64,000 nt of DNA. Source: Haloarcula sp. H-GB4 (GTDB taxonomy: Archaea > Halobacteriota > Halobacteria > Halobacteriales > Haloarculaceae). Below the pieces are notes generated by a model. It searched no databases. It saw nothing but the letters and a program-made list of their open reading frames with translations, and was not told the origin of the DNA. Shown in pieces: positions 26,204 through 35,013 of this stretch (the stretch's first letter is position 1; each line of letters begins with the position of its first letter). The stretch spans positions 310,001 to 374,000 of the forward strand of contig NZ_JAVDDX010000001.1 in assembly GCF_030848575.1 (NCBI RefSeq), given 5' to 3'. A program made the translations under genes and the position numbers.

Positions 26204-27250
26204 CTACTCCCCCGCCATCCCTAGCACATCATCAAAGAAGCCGAGCGAATCGTGCGGACCGGGGTTGGCCTCGGGGTGGTACTGGCGCGTGATGATGCTC
26301 AGATCATCGTTTTCCAGCCCTTCCGGCGTATCGTCGTTGACGTTGACCTGTGTCACGTCGAGCTTGTCGCCGGGATCGGCGACGGTGTAGCCGTGGTTCT
26401 GGGTCGTCATCACGACCTGATTGGAGCGCAGGTCACGGACCGGCTGGTTCACGCCGCGGTGGCCGAACTCCATCTTTTCGGTTTCGCCGCCGAGCGCGTT
26501 GGCGACGACCTGCTGGCCGAGACAGATGCCGGCGAGCGGCACGTCACCGACGTATGTCTCGACGAGTTCGCCGGCCTGTTCGAAATTCTCCGGGTCGCCG
26601 GGGCCGTTCGAGATGAACAGCAGGTCCGGGTCGACGGCCGCCACGTCGTCCTCGCTGGCGTCGTAGGGGAACACGTGGACCTCGGCGTCGCGTTCGACGA
26701 GCGACTCGGTGATAGAACCCTTCGCACCGCAGTCGACCAGCGCGACCGTCGCACCGTCGCCGCCCTCGTTGTGGACCTCCACGTCGTCGACGGAGACCTG
26801 CGCGCCGATGTCGGTGTGGTCGGACATATGCTTGCACTCGTGGAGTTCGTCGAGCGCGTCCTGCTCGGTCATGTCCGGCCCGGCGGCGATCCCGCATTTC
26901 ATCGCCCCCTCGTCGCGGATTTCAGTGACGATATCGCGCGTGTCGAGATGGTCGACGGCCGGGACGTCCTCGGATTCTAGCCACTCGGCCACGTCGTCGG
27001 TCATCTCGCGGGCGACCGCCGCGCGCGGGTGGACGCGGTCCGACTCGAAGCGCTCCTCTCGGACGCCGTAGTTCCCGATAAGTGGATAGGAGAACGTCAG
27101 GACCTGTTCCTCGTAGGAAGGGTCTGTGAGACTCTCCTCGTAACCGGTGTACGCCGTTGTAAAGACCAGTTCGCCGCGGGCCGTCCCGGGAGCGCGAGCA
27201 CGCGCCTCGATGACACGGTCGCCTTCGATTGCCACGTATGCGTCAGCCAT
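26204..27250 (-). CDS. carA: Carbamoyl-phosphate synthase small (glutaminase) subunit
   Basis: This subunit hydrolyses glutamine and channels ammonia to CarB. The 348-residue protein has the CarA N-terminal domain (about 1-150, with GELVFTTAYTGYEESLTDPS) and a class I glutamine amidotransferase domain. The nucleophile is Cys243 in GICLGQQV; the catalytic His325 and Glu327 lie in QYHPEANPGPHDS. The start ATG is at 27248-27250. It is divergent from an Lrp/AsnC gene, and the gap holds a copy of the motif found upstream of carB. The subunits are therefore unlinked in the genome but perhaps co-regulated. Confidence 0.96.
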   Translation of the reverse strand: MADAYVAIEGDRVIEARARAPGTARGELVFTTAYTGYEESLTDPSYEEQVLTFSYPLIGNYGVREERFESDRVHPRAAVAREMTDDVAEWLESEDVPAVDHLDTRDIVTEIRDEGAMKCGIAAGPDMTEQDALDELHECKHMSDHTDIGAQVSVDDVEVHNEGGDGATVALVDCGAKGSITESLVERDAEVHVFPYDASEDDVAAVDPDLLFISNGPGDPENFEQAGELVETYVGDVPLAGICLGQQVVANALGGETEKMEFGHRGVNQPVRDLRSNQVVMTTQNHGYTVADPGDKLDVTQVNVNDDTPEGLENDDLSIITRQYHPEANPGPHDSLGFFDDVLGMAGE

Positions 27251-27299
27251 TACGAGATGCGTATACTATAGTGGGGCATAAGGGTTGCTTTCGAAGACG

Positions 27300-27317
27300 A
27301 ATTTCGAATTTCGTAAT
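27300..27317 (-). promoter_or_regulatory. Candidate Lrp-type operator between carA and the Lrp gene
   Basis: On the minus strand the sequence is ATTACGAAATTCGAAATT, 50 bp upstream of the carA ATG and 36 bp upstream of the Lrp gene ATG. Including flanking bases (27298-27315) it forms an imperfect palindrome ACGAAnTTCGAAnTTCGT, as expected for an Lrp-type dimer. It matches the carB upstream motif in 17 of 18 positions. Confidence 0.6.
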
Positions 27318-27352
27318 CCTCAAGTCACGACCGGTGATACTGTCACATCTCG

Positions 27353-27766
27353 ATGGACGACCTCGACAGAGAGATACTCTCGATACTCCGCCGGGACGCT
27401 CGGACCCCGTACACCGAAATCGCAGACCGAGTCGGAACGTCGGAAGGGACCGTGCGAAACCGCGTCGAGCGTCTGGTCGATGACGGCGTTATCGAACGGT
27501 TCACTGTCGCGACGCGGACCGGCAACGTGAAAGCGATGATCGAGGTCAGCGTCGACGTGAACGTCGACACGGCTGAAGTGTCGGACCGCATCGCCGACTG
27601 GCAGGAGGTCGATTTCGTGTGGCAAGTCTCCGGCGAGGAGGACATCGTCGTTGTCGTTGACGCCGCTGACACCGACGCAGTTAACGGACTCATCACGCAA
27701 GCCCGTGAGTTGGAGGAGGTTGTGGGTACGAAGACGAGGCTGATTTTAAACGAGCGTGTCGGGTGA
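27353..27766 (+). CDS. Lrp/AsnC family transcriptional regulator
   Basis: This 137-residue regulator has an N-terminal AsnC-type winged HTH (residues 1-55: LDREILSILRRDARTPYTEI, then GTVRNRVERLVDDGVIERF). A C-terminal RAM/effector domain with beta-alpha-beta pattern covers about residues 62-137. It is divergent from carA with 102 bp between starts. The palindromic motif in that gap also occurs upstream of carB, so I infer that this protein may control carA, carB and itself. Effector unknown. Confidence 0.9.
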   Translation: MDDLDREILSILRRDARTPYTEIADRVGTSEGTVRNRVERLVDDGVIERFTVATRTGNVKAMIEVSVDVNVDTAEVSDRIADWQEVDFVWQVSGEEDIVVVVDAADTDAVNGLITQARELEEVVGTKTRLILNERVG

Positions 27767-27810
27767 CGCAGGGCAGAGCCGTAGTCACCACCAGCCCGGG
27801 ACACCTTGAT

Positions 27811-27820
27811 TTCATATCCG
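27811..27820 (+). promoter_or_regulatory. TATA-like box of the MscS gene
   Basis: TTCATATCCG lies about 25 bp upstream of the ATG at 27840. Confidence 0.4.
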
Positions 27821-27839
27821 TTGGGCTACGAGAGACGAT

Positions 27840-28715
27840 ATGCAGTTCCCGGCGGGTCTGGATATCGACATCATCTCGACGTACGGACAGCTCGCGAGCG
27901 ACGGGGCGCAGTTTCTCGCCGTGGCGGCGCTGCTCTACGCTATCGGCCGGCTCATCGTTGTGCCAGCGGTCCGGTGGGCGCTGTCACGGACGGCGACGAA
28001 TAAGACGGTCGCGAGTGCACTCACCAGTGCCGTCCACTTGCTGTCGGTGGTCTTTGCGGTGGTCATCGGGGCTAGCGTTGCGGGCTTCCGGGGCGCGCTC
28101 GCGGGGTCGACGCTGCTGGCCGCAGGCATCACACTGGCGGTGGGGCTGGCGGCACAGGACGTGCTCGGGAACTTTGTTGCCGGCGCGTTCATCGTGACCG
28201 ACCCGGATCTGAACGTCGGTGACGTCATCGCCTGGAACGGGATGCAGGGCACAGTCGTCGACATCGACCTGCGCGTGACGCGGATTCGGACGCCGGACAA
28301 CGAGCGTATAATCGTCCCGAACACAGAACTGGCAACGAGTGCGGTGACGAACCAGACATCAACAGGCCCAGTGGGTATCTCTTACCGGTTCGGTGTCAGC
28401 TACGACGACGATATCGAGACGGTACAGGCAATCATCACGAACGCCGCCCGCGATCTCGATCACGTCTCGGAGAAGCCGGCACCAACAGCCAGAGTCAGCG
28501 ACCTCGCGTCGACGGCGGTCATCCTGACAGGCCGGATCTGGATTCCCAACGAACGGCGGAATCGACTCGCGTCGGTCAGGGCTGCGTTCATCCAGCAGGT
28601 GCAGGAGGACTGCCGCGCGGAGGGTATCGACCTCAGCGACACGAGCCAGCACGAACTCTCCGGCGACATCGGCGTCCACGACGGCGTCAGACCCACACGC
28701 GAGCGAACCGAGTAG
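27840..28715 (+). CDS. MscS-family small-conductance mechanosensitive channel
   Basis: This 291-residue membrane channel would release solutes on hypo-osmotic shock. There are three hydrophobic segments (about residues 22-42, 60-82 and 90-118). The third is Gly/Ala-rich (GASVAGFRGALAGSTLLAAG), as in the pore helix of MscS. The beta domain follows with FIVTDPDLNVGDVIAWNGMQG and the VVDIDLRVTRIRTPDNERII(VPN) signature. The C-terminal alpha/beta domain covers about 185-291. Length is typical of the family. Confidence 0.92.
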   Translation: MQFPAGLDIDIISTYGQLASDGAQFLAVAALLYAIGRLIVVPAVRWALSRTATNKTVASALTSAVHLLSVVFAVVIGASVAGFRGALAGSTLLAAGITLAVGLAAQDVLGNFVAGAFIVTDPDLNVGDVIAWNGMQGTVVDIDLRVTRIRTPDNERIIVPNTELATSAVTNQTSTGPVGISYRFGVSYDDDIETVQAIITNAARDLDHVSEKPAPTARVSDLASTAVILTGRIWIPNERRNRLASVRAAFIQQVQEDCRAEGIDLSDTSQHELSGDIGVHDGVRPTRERTE

Positions 28716-28770
28716 CTATTTGCGACAGTGTCAGACCCCGTGTTGTCTGCGGAATTCCCAGCGCCCGTAC

Positions 28771-28780
28771 GTTTATACTT
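28771..28780 (+). promoter_or_regulatory. TATA box of the AI-2E permease gene
   Basis: GTTTATACTT lies about 25 bp upstream of the ATG at 28801 and fits that start or the ATG two codons earlier (28795). Confidence 0.55.
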
Positions 28781-28800
28781 GTTCACAAGATGGTATGTAT

Positions 28801-29901
28801 ATGGACGAGAAGCGCTTCGTCGTCGCCCTCTTTGGTCTCGCTGTCGCGGTGGTGGTTGGCGTACTCGCATATCAGTTTATCGCGGCGTTGACCGTCTCCG
28901 TGTTCCTTTACTACTCGACGCGACGGTATTACAGCTCATTGCGCAGGCTCCGTCTTCCGGCGCGGGTACGTGCCGTCGTCGTCATGGCGTCGCTGGCGAT
29001 CCCCCTCCTGTTGCTCGTCAGCTATGCCGCCGTCCTCCTCATCGTCGAAGCCCGACAGTTCGTCACCCAGTACGCGCTCGTCGACGTGGCCGCAGCACAC
29101 ATCAGCTGGCTGGACGGCGCGGAGTCAGTGCCAGACCTCACCGTCGAGGGACTGTACAGCGCCTACCAGTCGGGACAGCTCTCGCCATTCGTCGACTTCC
29201 TCAGCGAGAACGCGATGGTGCTTACGTCGGTCGCCTCCCAGTTCTTCCTCAATCTGTTCATCACGACCATCGTCACGTACTACCTTCTAGTGGACGGGCA
29301 GCGCATTCGCGAGTGGCTGCTCCGATTCGATGACGGGGCCATCATCCGCGAGTACCTCGAAGCCGTCGACGAGGAACTGGAAGCGGTGCTGTTCGGCAAT
29401 CTTCTGAATGTGCTCGCAATTTCGCTCATCGCCATCGCCGCATTCACCGGCTATAACGTCGTAGCGCCGGCAGCTGTCGAGGTCCCGTATCCGACGCTTG
29501 CCGGCGCGCTGACTGGTATTGCGAGCTTGATCCCTGTCGTCGGGATGAAAATAATCTACCTCCCACTGACTGGTATCACTGCGCTCCCGGTGGTGCTTGA
29601 CGGGCAGTCTTCGCTGCTTGCGTACGTGCTTGGATTCCTTCTCATCGCGGTGGTCGTCGTCGACACAATTCCGGACCTGCTGCTCCGGCCACTTCTCAGC
29701 GGTGAGAGCACGCATGTCGGGCTCCTCATGCTCGCGTACACGCTCGGACCAGTCGTACTGGGATTCTACGGGCTCTTCTTTGCACCGATACTACTCGTCG
29801 TCGGTATGACGTTCGCGAACACGGCACTCCCCCGTCTGCTCGGCGCGAGCGAACCAGACGGTATCCACCCCGATCAGTTACGACTGGAAGACTTCAGCTA
29901 G
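28801..29901 (+). CDS. AI-2E family (TqsA/PerM-like) transporter
   Basis: This 366-residue membrane protein of the autoinducer-2-exporter-like family has about eight predicted hydrophobic segments. It shows the family layout: two N-terminal helices, a pair near 60-85, a soluble loop (about 90-140) and a C-terminal cluster of helices with PYPTLAGALTGIASLIPVVG. Several members are Na+/H+ antiporters or exporters of unknown solutes; the AI-2 label is historical. Two in-frame ATGs exist (28795 and 28801); both suit the TATA box. Confidence 0.87.
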   Translation: MDEKRFVVALFGLAVAVVVGVLAYQFIAALTVSVFLYYSTRRYYSSLRRLRLPARVRAVVVMASLAIPLLLLVSYAAVLLIVEARQFVTQYALVDVAAAHISWLDGAESVPDLTVEGLYSAYQSGQLSPFVDFLSENAMVLTSVASQFFLNLFITTIVTYYLLVDGQRIREWLLRFDDGAIIREYLEAVDEELEAVLFGNLLNVLAISLIAIAAFTGYNVVAPAAVEVPYPTLAGALTGIASLIPVVGMKIIYLPLTGITALPVVLDGQSSLLAYVLGFLLIAVVVVDTIPDLLLRPLLSGESTHVGLLMLAYTLGPVVLGFYGLFFAPILLVVGMTFANTALPRLLGASEPDGIHPDQLRLEDFS

Positions 29902-30000
29902 CCGCCGTAATCGGGCCGGGAAGTCGAACGCGAATGGGGGTTTACGAGTGAACCGTTCTTGATGGCTGTGTTGGGCGTGTACTTTTACCACACAAAAAGA

Positions 30001-30010
30001 GTATTTATAT
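30001..30010 (+). promoter_or_regulatory. TATA box of the frameshifted kinase gene
   Basis: GTATTTATAT lies about 25-34 bp upstream of the ATG at 30035. A GGGGG run (30025-30029) 5 bases before the start codon may act as a weak ribosome-binding site. Confidence 0.5.
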
Positions 30011-30034
30011 TCAGGTCGAAATAAGGGGGTAAAA

Positions 30035-31223
30035 ATGGAGTCAAACTCCGACTCCCTTCCCTATCAGGCGCCTCCAGAGGACCAGATCGGGGAGCTACAT
30101 ATAGCGATGCGGCGACTGATGGCCGCCGGAGACCAGTCTACGGTCGCGACAGTCGCGGTCGAGACTGCAACAGCGATTCTCGATTTTCCCTTCAGTGTCT
30201 TCTGGGCGGCCACCGACAGCGAACTCAAAGCTGTAACCATCTCTGAGCCACTCCGGGAGCACGTCGAGGTCCGTGCTGACCCGGGCCAGGTGATGCGACA
30301 CGAGCGCGGGAGTTGGTTGTGGGAACAGTACGAATCCGACGAGACACAGCGAGTTCTCGTTTCGGAAGAGAAAGCCGCAGCGGATGTACCGCTGCACGGG
30401 GGTATCACCGTCCCGCTCGCAGAGTACGGACTCCTGACGGCCGGGACGGACGAGCGAGCCGAACCGACCGAACGGGAGGCACAGTTGGCTGATATCCTCG
30501 GGAAAAACGCACTCTCGACTCTCGAACGGATCGAACGCGAGCGGGAGCTGAAACGGCAGCGAGACAACCTCGACCTGTTGAATCAGATCGTCCGTCACGA
30601 CCTCACGAACCACCTTCAGACCATCAGTGGCCGGGCAGAGTTGCTCCGGGACCAGTGCAGTGGCAACGCCTTGGAACACGTCGATGGAATCCAGGAGAGT
30701 AGCCGGTCAGCTGCGGAACTGCTTGAGACAGCTGGAAACCTTGCGACGGTAATGCGACAGACGGACTGGGAGACTGAGCCGGTCGCGCTTGAGTCAGTCC
30801 TGTCCTCAGTGACTGAGGATATCACAGCGACGTACACCGACGCGCAGGTCACCGTCCCGGATGAGTTCCCGTCGGGTACGGGTGCAAGCCGACGAACTCC
30901 TGTCCTCCGTGTTTCGGAACGTCCTCACCAACGCCATCCAGCACAACGATTCGGCACCGCCGTCGGTCGCCGTCGACGTAACTGACGACGGTGACGCAGT
31001 CAGCGTCACTGTCAGCGACAACGGTCCGGGAATCCCGGACGAGCAGAAACGGACGGTGTTCGAGCGCGGGGAGAAGCGACCGGACAGTGAGGGGACCGGC
31101 GTCGGCCTCTATCTTGTCCGAACGCTGGTCGATGCGTACGGCGGCGACGTGTGGGTCGAAGATAACGAGCCGCGGGGGGCCGTTGTCGGACTCACGCTGC
31201 CGAAAGCGGCGGATGACATCTGA
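30035..31223 (+). pseudogene. GAF-HisKA-HATPase histidine kinase interrupted by a frameshift
   Basis: The first open frame (30035-30985) encodes a GAF domain (about residues 25-165) and a HisKA segment with H188 in IVRHDLTNHLQ. Near 30861-30890 the frame loses similarity, and the remaining kinase core continues in the +1 frame up to 31223: N box NVLTNAIQHN, G1 SDNGPGIP and GTGVGLYLV. The break lies between HisKA and HATPase. Removing one C from the CCC at about 30870 would join the frames. As written the kinase is inactive, unless this is a sequencing error or a programmed shift. No response regulator is adjacent. The intact protein would be about 395 residues. Confidence 0.8.
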
Positions 31224-31249
31224 ACCACTGCCGGAACCGAGGGAGCTTG

Positions 31250-33670
31250 TTATCGATTCAACAATCCGTCCAGTAGATGTATCGCACCGTGTTTGTCCAG
31301 CGGGTCGTTCGCGTTCCCGCAGTGGGGCGACTGCACGCAGGCCGGGCAGCCGTCGGCGCAGTCACACGCGGTCAGCATCGACAGCGTGGTGTCCATCAGC
31401 GGTCCGATGTTGTGGTAGCCGGCCCGTGTTAGGCCGATACCGCCGGGGTACCCGTCGTAGATGAAGATGGTCGGCTCGCCGGTGTGCGGGTGTCGCGGCG
31501 TCGACAGGCCGCCGATGTCGCCGCGGTCACAGAGGTATTCGAAAGGAAACATCGAAATCATCGCGTGCTCTGCGGCGTGGATTGCCCCTGAGAAGTCGCC
31601 GGTGTCACCACCGTCGGTCGCTGCATCGCCGGACTGACCGCCGCCACCGCTCCCGCGGTCGCCTTCGGCTCCGTATGCTCCCTGCCGTATCTGGCTTTCT
31701 AGGTCAGACGGCACGGTGTGGTACAGCGCCTTCGTCTCCAGTGTCGTCTCCGGCAGGTCAAGCGAGCGCTGCCCGAGTACCTCCCCGGAGGAGCCGTCGC
31801 GACGCTCGTAGCCGGTGATCTGCTTGCGCATCGTCACTGAGGCGAAGCGGACCGGTACGTCCTCGCGGGTCGGCAGTCGCCGCTCCGCCAGGTCCGCCTC
31901 GACGGTGATGGTCTTGTCGTGCAGGACGCGAGTGAAGTAATCGGCCCATGTCCGGTCAAGCTCGGCAACGCCTGTATCGAGATCGAGGTCTGTCACCTCG
32001 TAGCGCCGGCCCTGATGGTGGTAAATCGCGCCGGGGTGGGCGTCTCGCAGTGCATCCTCGACGGAGAGCTTCGCTATCACGTCGCCTTTTGCCACCAGCT
32101 TCACCTCGCCGTCATCGACGGTCCGCAGGTTCATCTCGTGGTGCGGGCTACCGTTGCCGAGCCAGCGCATTCCCTGGTCGGTCTGGCGGCGGTCGAGCTT
32201 TCCGGCCGATTCGAGGCCCGAAACCATGTCGGGGAACGTCTCGCCGAAATGGCGGTCGTCGTCTGGCGAGAGCCAATTCTCGCAGGCGGCTGCATGGACG
32301 TGGTCCGGCAGCAGTTGCTCATTTTCGGGATTGGTGACGGCCTGCTCGGCCCCCGTCTTGAATAGCGCGTCTGGGTTGCGCAGGACGTACTGGTCTAGCT
32401 GGTCCTCCCCGCCGACCAGCGCGACGAGCGCGGGGTCGGTGCCGCGGCCGGCCCGCCCGGCCTGCTGGAAGGCCCGCATCCGCGTGCCAGGGTAGCCGTC
32501 CAGCAACACGGCGTCGAGGCCGCCCACGTCGACGCCCAGTTCGAGCGCGCTGGTCGACCAGACGCCCCGCAGGTCACCGGACTGCAGACCCTGCTCCAGT
32601 TCGCGTCGCCGGTCGTCGGTCAGCGCGGCCTGATACGCACCGACGCTGTCGGCGAGGTCGTGTTCCCCGCGGCTCCGGAGTTCGTCGGCGCTGTCGCTGG
32701 CGTACCGCTCGGCCGTCTGGCGTGACCCGGCGAAGACGACCGTCTGGAGACCTCGTTCGACGAGGTCAACGAACAGCTGTTTCGTTTCGACGTGGTTCGA
32801 CTTCCGGCGGCCGCTCCCCCAGCTGTCGCCCTCGTACTCCGGTGGGTTCCACAGCAGCCAGTGACGCGGCCCGCTGGCACTGGCGTCCTCGTCGACCAGT
32901 GCGAACGACCGCTCAAGTTGGCCCGTGACAGCCGCCGCGTGTTCGACCGGATTGCCGATGGTCGCCGAGCAACAGACCCACTCCGGGCCGCCCGCTGTCC
33001 CACCGTCGCTTCCTGCGCCTCTGTCCCCAGCGTCGAACCGTTCGGCAACGCGCTGGAGGCGGCGCATCACCAGCGAGACGTGGCTGCCGAACACGCCGCG
33101 GTAGCCGTGGACCTCGTCGATGACGACGGTCTCGAGCCGCTGGAAGAACCAGTCCCACAGCCGGTGAGCGTGGGGGAGGATGCCGTAGTGGAGCATGTCC
33201 GGCGTCGTCAGCAACACGGTCGGCTGACGCTCCCGGATGGCCTCCTTCTCTGACTTCGACTGTCGGCCAGTGTACTGGGCAACGGAGACGCCGGAGGCAA
33301 ACCCGAGTCCCTGTGCCAGTTCCGACAGCGTCTCCGTCTGGTCGTTGATGAGCGCGACCTGTGGTGCGATGTACAGCGTTGTCGCCCGGCGGTCAAGCGC
33401 CCGCTCGAACGCCGGAACGGTGTAGGCGAGGCTCTTACCGCTCGCCGTCTCGGTCGCGAGAACGACGTTGTCACCGGACCGGACCGCCTCGATTGCGTCC
33501 ACTTGGTGGGTGTAGAGGTCCGTGATACCCCGGTCTTCGAGGACGCCGGCGAGCCGGTCCGCAACCTCGCAGTCCGCGGTCCGCGCGTCCCGGCCCGGGA
33601 CCGTCCGCTGGTCGACGATCTGTCCCTCGTAGTACGGCCGGTTCCGGAGCCACGAAATCGTGTCGTCCAC
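31250..33670 (-). CDS. MrfA/Hrq1-like DEAD/DEAH-box helicase with C-terminal cysteine motif
   Basis: This 806-residue superfamily 2 helicase probably acts in DNA repair; bacterial MrfA repairs mitomycin lesions and Hrq1 is the fungal relative. Motif I is ATETASGKS (about residues 75-83), and motif II is DEVH in VVIDEVHGYRG (about 187). Motif III is CSATIGNP and motif VI is QQAGRAGRG. The MrfA-type C-terminal domain ends with CDCADGCPACVQSPHCGN, with cysteines at 769, 771, 775, 778 and 784, a likely zinc site. The full-length frame is intact. Its stop lies 26 bp beyond the stop of the convergent kinase gene. Confidence 0.92.
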   Translation of the reverse strand: MDDTISWLRNRPYYEGQIVDQRTVPGRDARTADCEVADRLAGVLEDRGITDLYTHQVDAIEAVRSGDNVVLATETASGKSLAYTVPAFERALDRRATTLYIAPQVALINDQTETLSELAQGLGFASGVSVAQYTGRQSKSEKEAIRERQPTVLLTTPDMLHYGILPHAHRLWDWFFQRLETVVIDEVHGYRGVFGSHVSLVMRRLQRVAERFDAGDRGAGSDGGTAGGPEWVCCSATIGNPVEHAAAVTGQLERSFALVDEDASASGPRHWLLWNPPEYEGDSWGSGRRKSNHVETKQLFVDLVERGLQTVVFAGSRQTAERYASDSADELRSRGEHDLADSVGAYQAALTDDRRRELEQGLQSGDLRGVWSTSALELGVDVGGLDAVLLDGYPGTRMRAFQQAGRAGRGTDPALVALVGGEDQLDQYVLRNPDALFKTGAEQAVTNPENEQLLPDHVHAAACENWLSPDDDRHFGETFPDMVSGLESAGKLDRRQTDQGMRWLGNGSPHHEMNLRTVDDGEVKLVAKGDVIAKLSVEDALRDAHPGAIYHHQGRRYEVTDLDLDTGVAELDRTWADYFTRVLHDKTITVEADLAERRLPTREDVPVRFASVTMRKQITGYERRDGSSGEVLGQRSLDLPETTLETKALYHTVPSDLESQIRQGAYGAEGDRGSGGGGQSGDAATDGGDTGDFSGAIHAAEHAMISMFPFEYLCDRGDIGGLSTPRHPHTGEPTIFIYDGYPGGIGLTRAGYHNIGPLMDTTLSMLTACDCADGCPACVQSPHCGNANDPLDKHGAIHLLDGLLNR

Positions 33671-33756
33671 GGGCGACGTATGGGAGCGAAAAGTATCGGT
33701 GTTGCTGTTCTCGGCTGGAGATACCTCAGCCGACGGTGGACTCAGTCAGTGGTCGA

Positions 33757-35013
33757 CTAATTGAGCGGCGGTGTTGCATCGCGCTCCGGTGCGGGCAGCA
33801 GAGACGCGACCGCTGTGGGGAGCGCGGCCATCGGCACGGCGTCGCGACCGTTGCTGGCGAGGGCAGTATCATCCGTCTCGACCGCGAGGCGGGTCCCGCC
33901 AGCCTCGACGACCGGCCTGTTGCCGTCACCGGTCTCGCCCGCTATCACGACGGCATCGGCGGCCCGGGCGAGTTCGGCCGCGCGTTCGCGGGCCGCGTCG
34001 TCGATGCCAGCGAAGGCTGGGACCGTAACCGCCTCACAGTCGAGGTCTCGGGCCCGCTCGGCGGCTATGTCGCCGGCGGGCGCGACGCCGACACTGACGC
34101 GACAGCCAGCCCCGACGAGCGTCGAGACCGCGGATGCCGCCGGCTTGCCGGTCCCGACGACGTGGATGCGGCGGTCGACTGCCTCCCGGTCAGCCAGCGG
34201 CGTCACGAGCGGCGCATCGGTGCCGGGCTGGGTCGTCACCAGCGTCTCCGCGTCGAAAGCATCCCGCAGCGTGTCGCTCGTGAGAACATCGGCGGGACGG
34301 CCCGCAGCACGGATGCCGCCGCTGGCGAGCAACACCAGTTCGTCGCAGTACCGGGCGGCCAGATTGAGGTCGTGAATCGCAGCAATGGCTGTCTTTCCGT
34401 CCTTGACCAGCGCCCGGACCAGTTCGAGCGTGCGGACGGCGTGGTTGATGTCGAGGCTCGCCGTCGGCTCGTCCAGCAGGAGGACTGGCGTCTCTTGAGC
34501 CAGCGCCCGGGCCAGCAGGACACGCTGGCGCTCGCCGCCGGACAGCGAGGTGAACGGCCGGTCGGCGAACTGGGTAACGCTCGCGCGCTCCATCGCTGTC
34601 TCGACGGCATTCCGGTCGTCCTCGTCCATCCGGTCGAACCGGCCGAGATGCGGTGTCCGCCCCATTTCAACGGTCTGCCTGACGCTGAAGTCGAACGACA
34701 GCGCGGTTCCTTGTGGCGTGCTCGCGACGAGGCGGCTCACCGCCTTCGCCGAGCGGTCCGAGATCGGCTCGCCGTCGACGCGAACCGTTCCGGCGTCTGG
34801 ATCGAGTGTCCCCTTCACCGCTCGCAGGACGGTCGTCTTGCCCGCGCCGTTAGGGCCGACGAGGCCGACGAGTGACCCACGGTCGACGCTGAAACCGACG
34901 CCCGAGACGACCGACTGCTCGCCGAAAGACACCGCGAGGTCGGATACGTCGAGCATCGGCCCGGAGCGGTCTCGTTCTGGGTCGGCACTGTTGGACCCAT
35001 TTGCACCGCTCAC
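33757..35013 (-). CDS. btuD: Cobalamin ABC transporter ATP-binding protein with C-terminal extension
   Basis: This is the ATPase subunit of a B12 or related iron-chelate importer. In the 418-residue protein, the ABC domain (about 10-255) has Walker A GPNGAGKTT, signature LSGGERQRVLLARAL and Walker B VLLLDEPTASLD. About 150 further residues (265-418) form a Rossmann-like extension (RRIHVVGTGKPAASAVSTLV) not found in typical E. coli BtuD; haloarchaeal homologues are known to be longer. It overlaps btuC by 4 bp (ATGA) and is transcribed after it. I infer cobalamin as substrate from the adjacent BtuF-like gene. Confidence 0.88.
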   Translation of the reverse strand: MSGANGSNSADPERDRSGPMLDVSDLAVSFGEQSVVSGVGFSVDRGSLVGLVGPNGAGKTTVLRAVKGTLDPDAGTVRVDGEPISDRSAKAVSRLVASTPQGTALSFDFSVRQTVEMGRTPHLGRFDRMDEDDRNAVETAMERASVTQFADRPFTSLSGGERQRVLLARALAQETPVLLLDEPTASLDINHAVRTLELVRALVKDGKTAIAAIHDLNLAARYCDELVLLASGGIRAAGRPADVLTSDTLRDAFDAETLVTTQPGTDAPLVTPLADREAVDRRIHVVGTGKPAASAVSTLVGAGCRVSVGVAPAGDIAAERARDLDCEAVTVPAFAGIDDAARERAAELARAADAVVIAGETGDGNRPVVEAGGTRLAVETDDTALASNGRDAVPMAALPTAVASLLPAPERDATPPLN

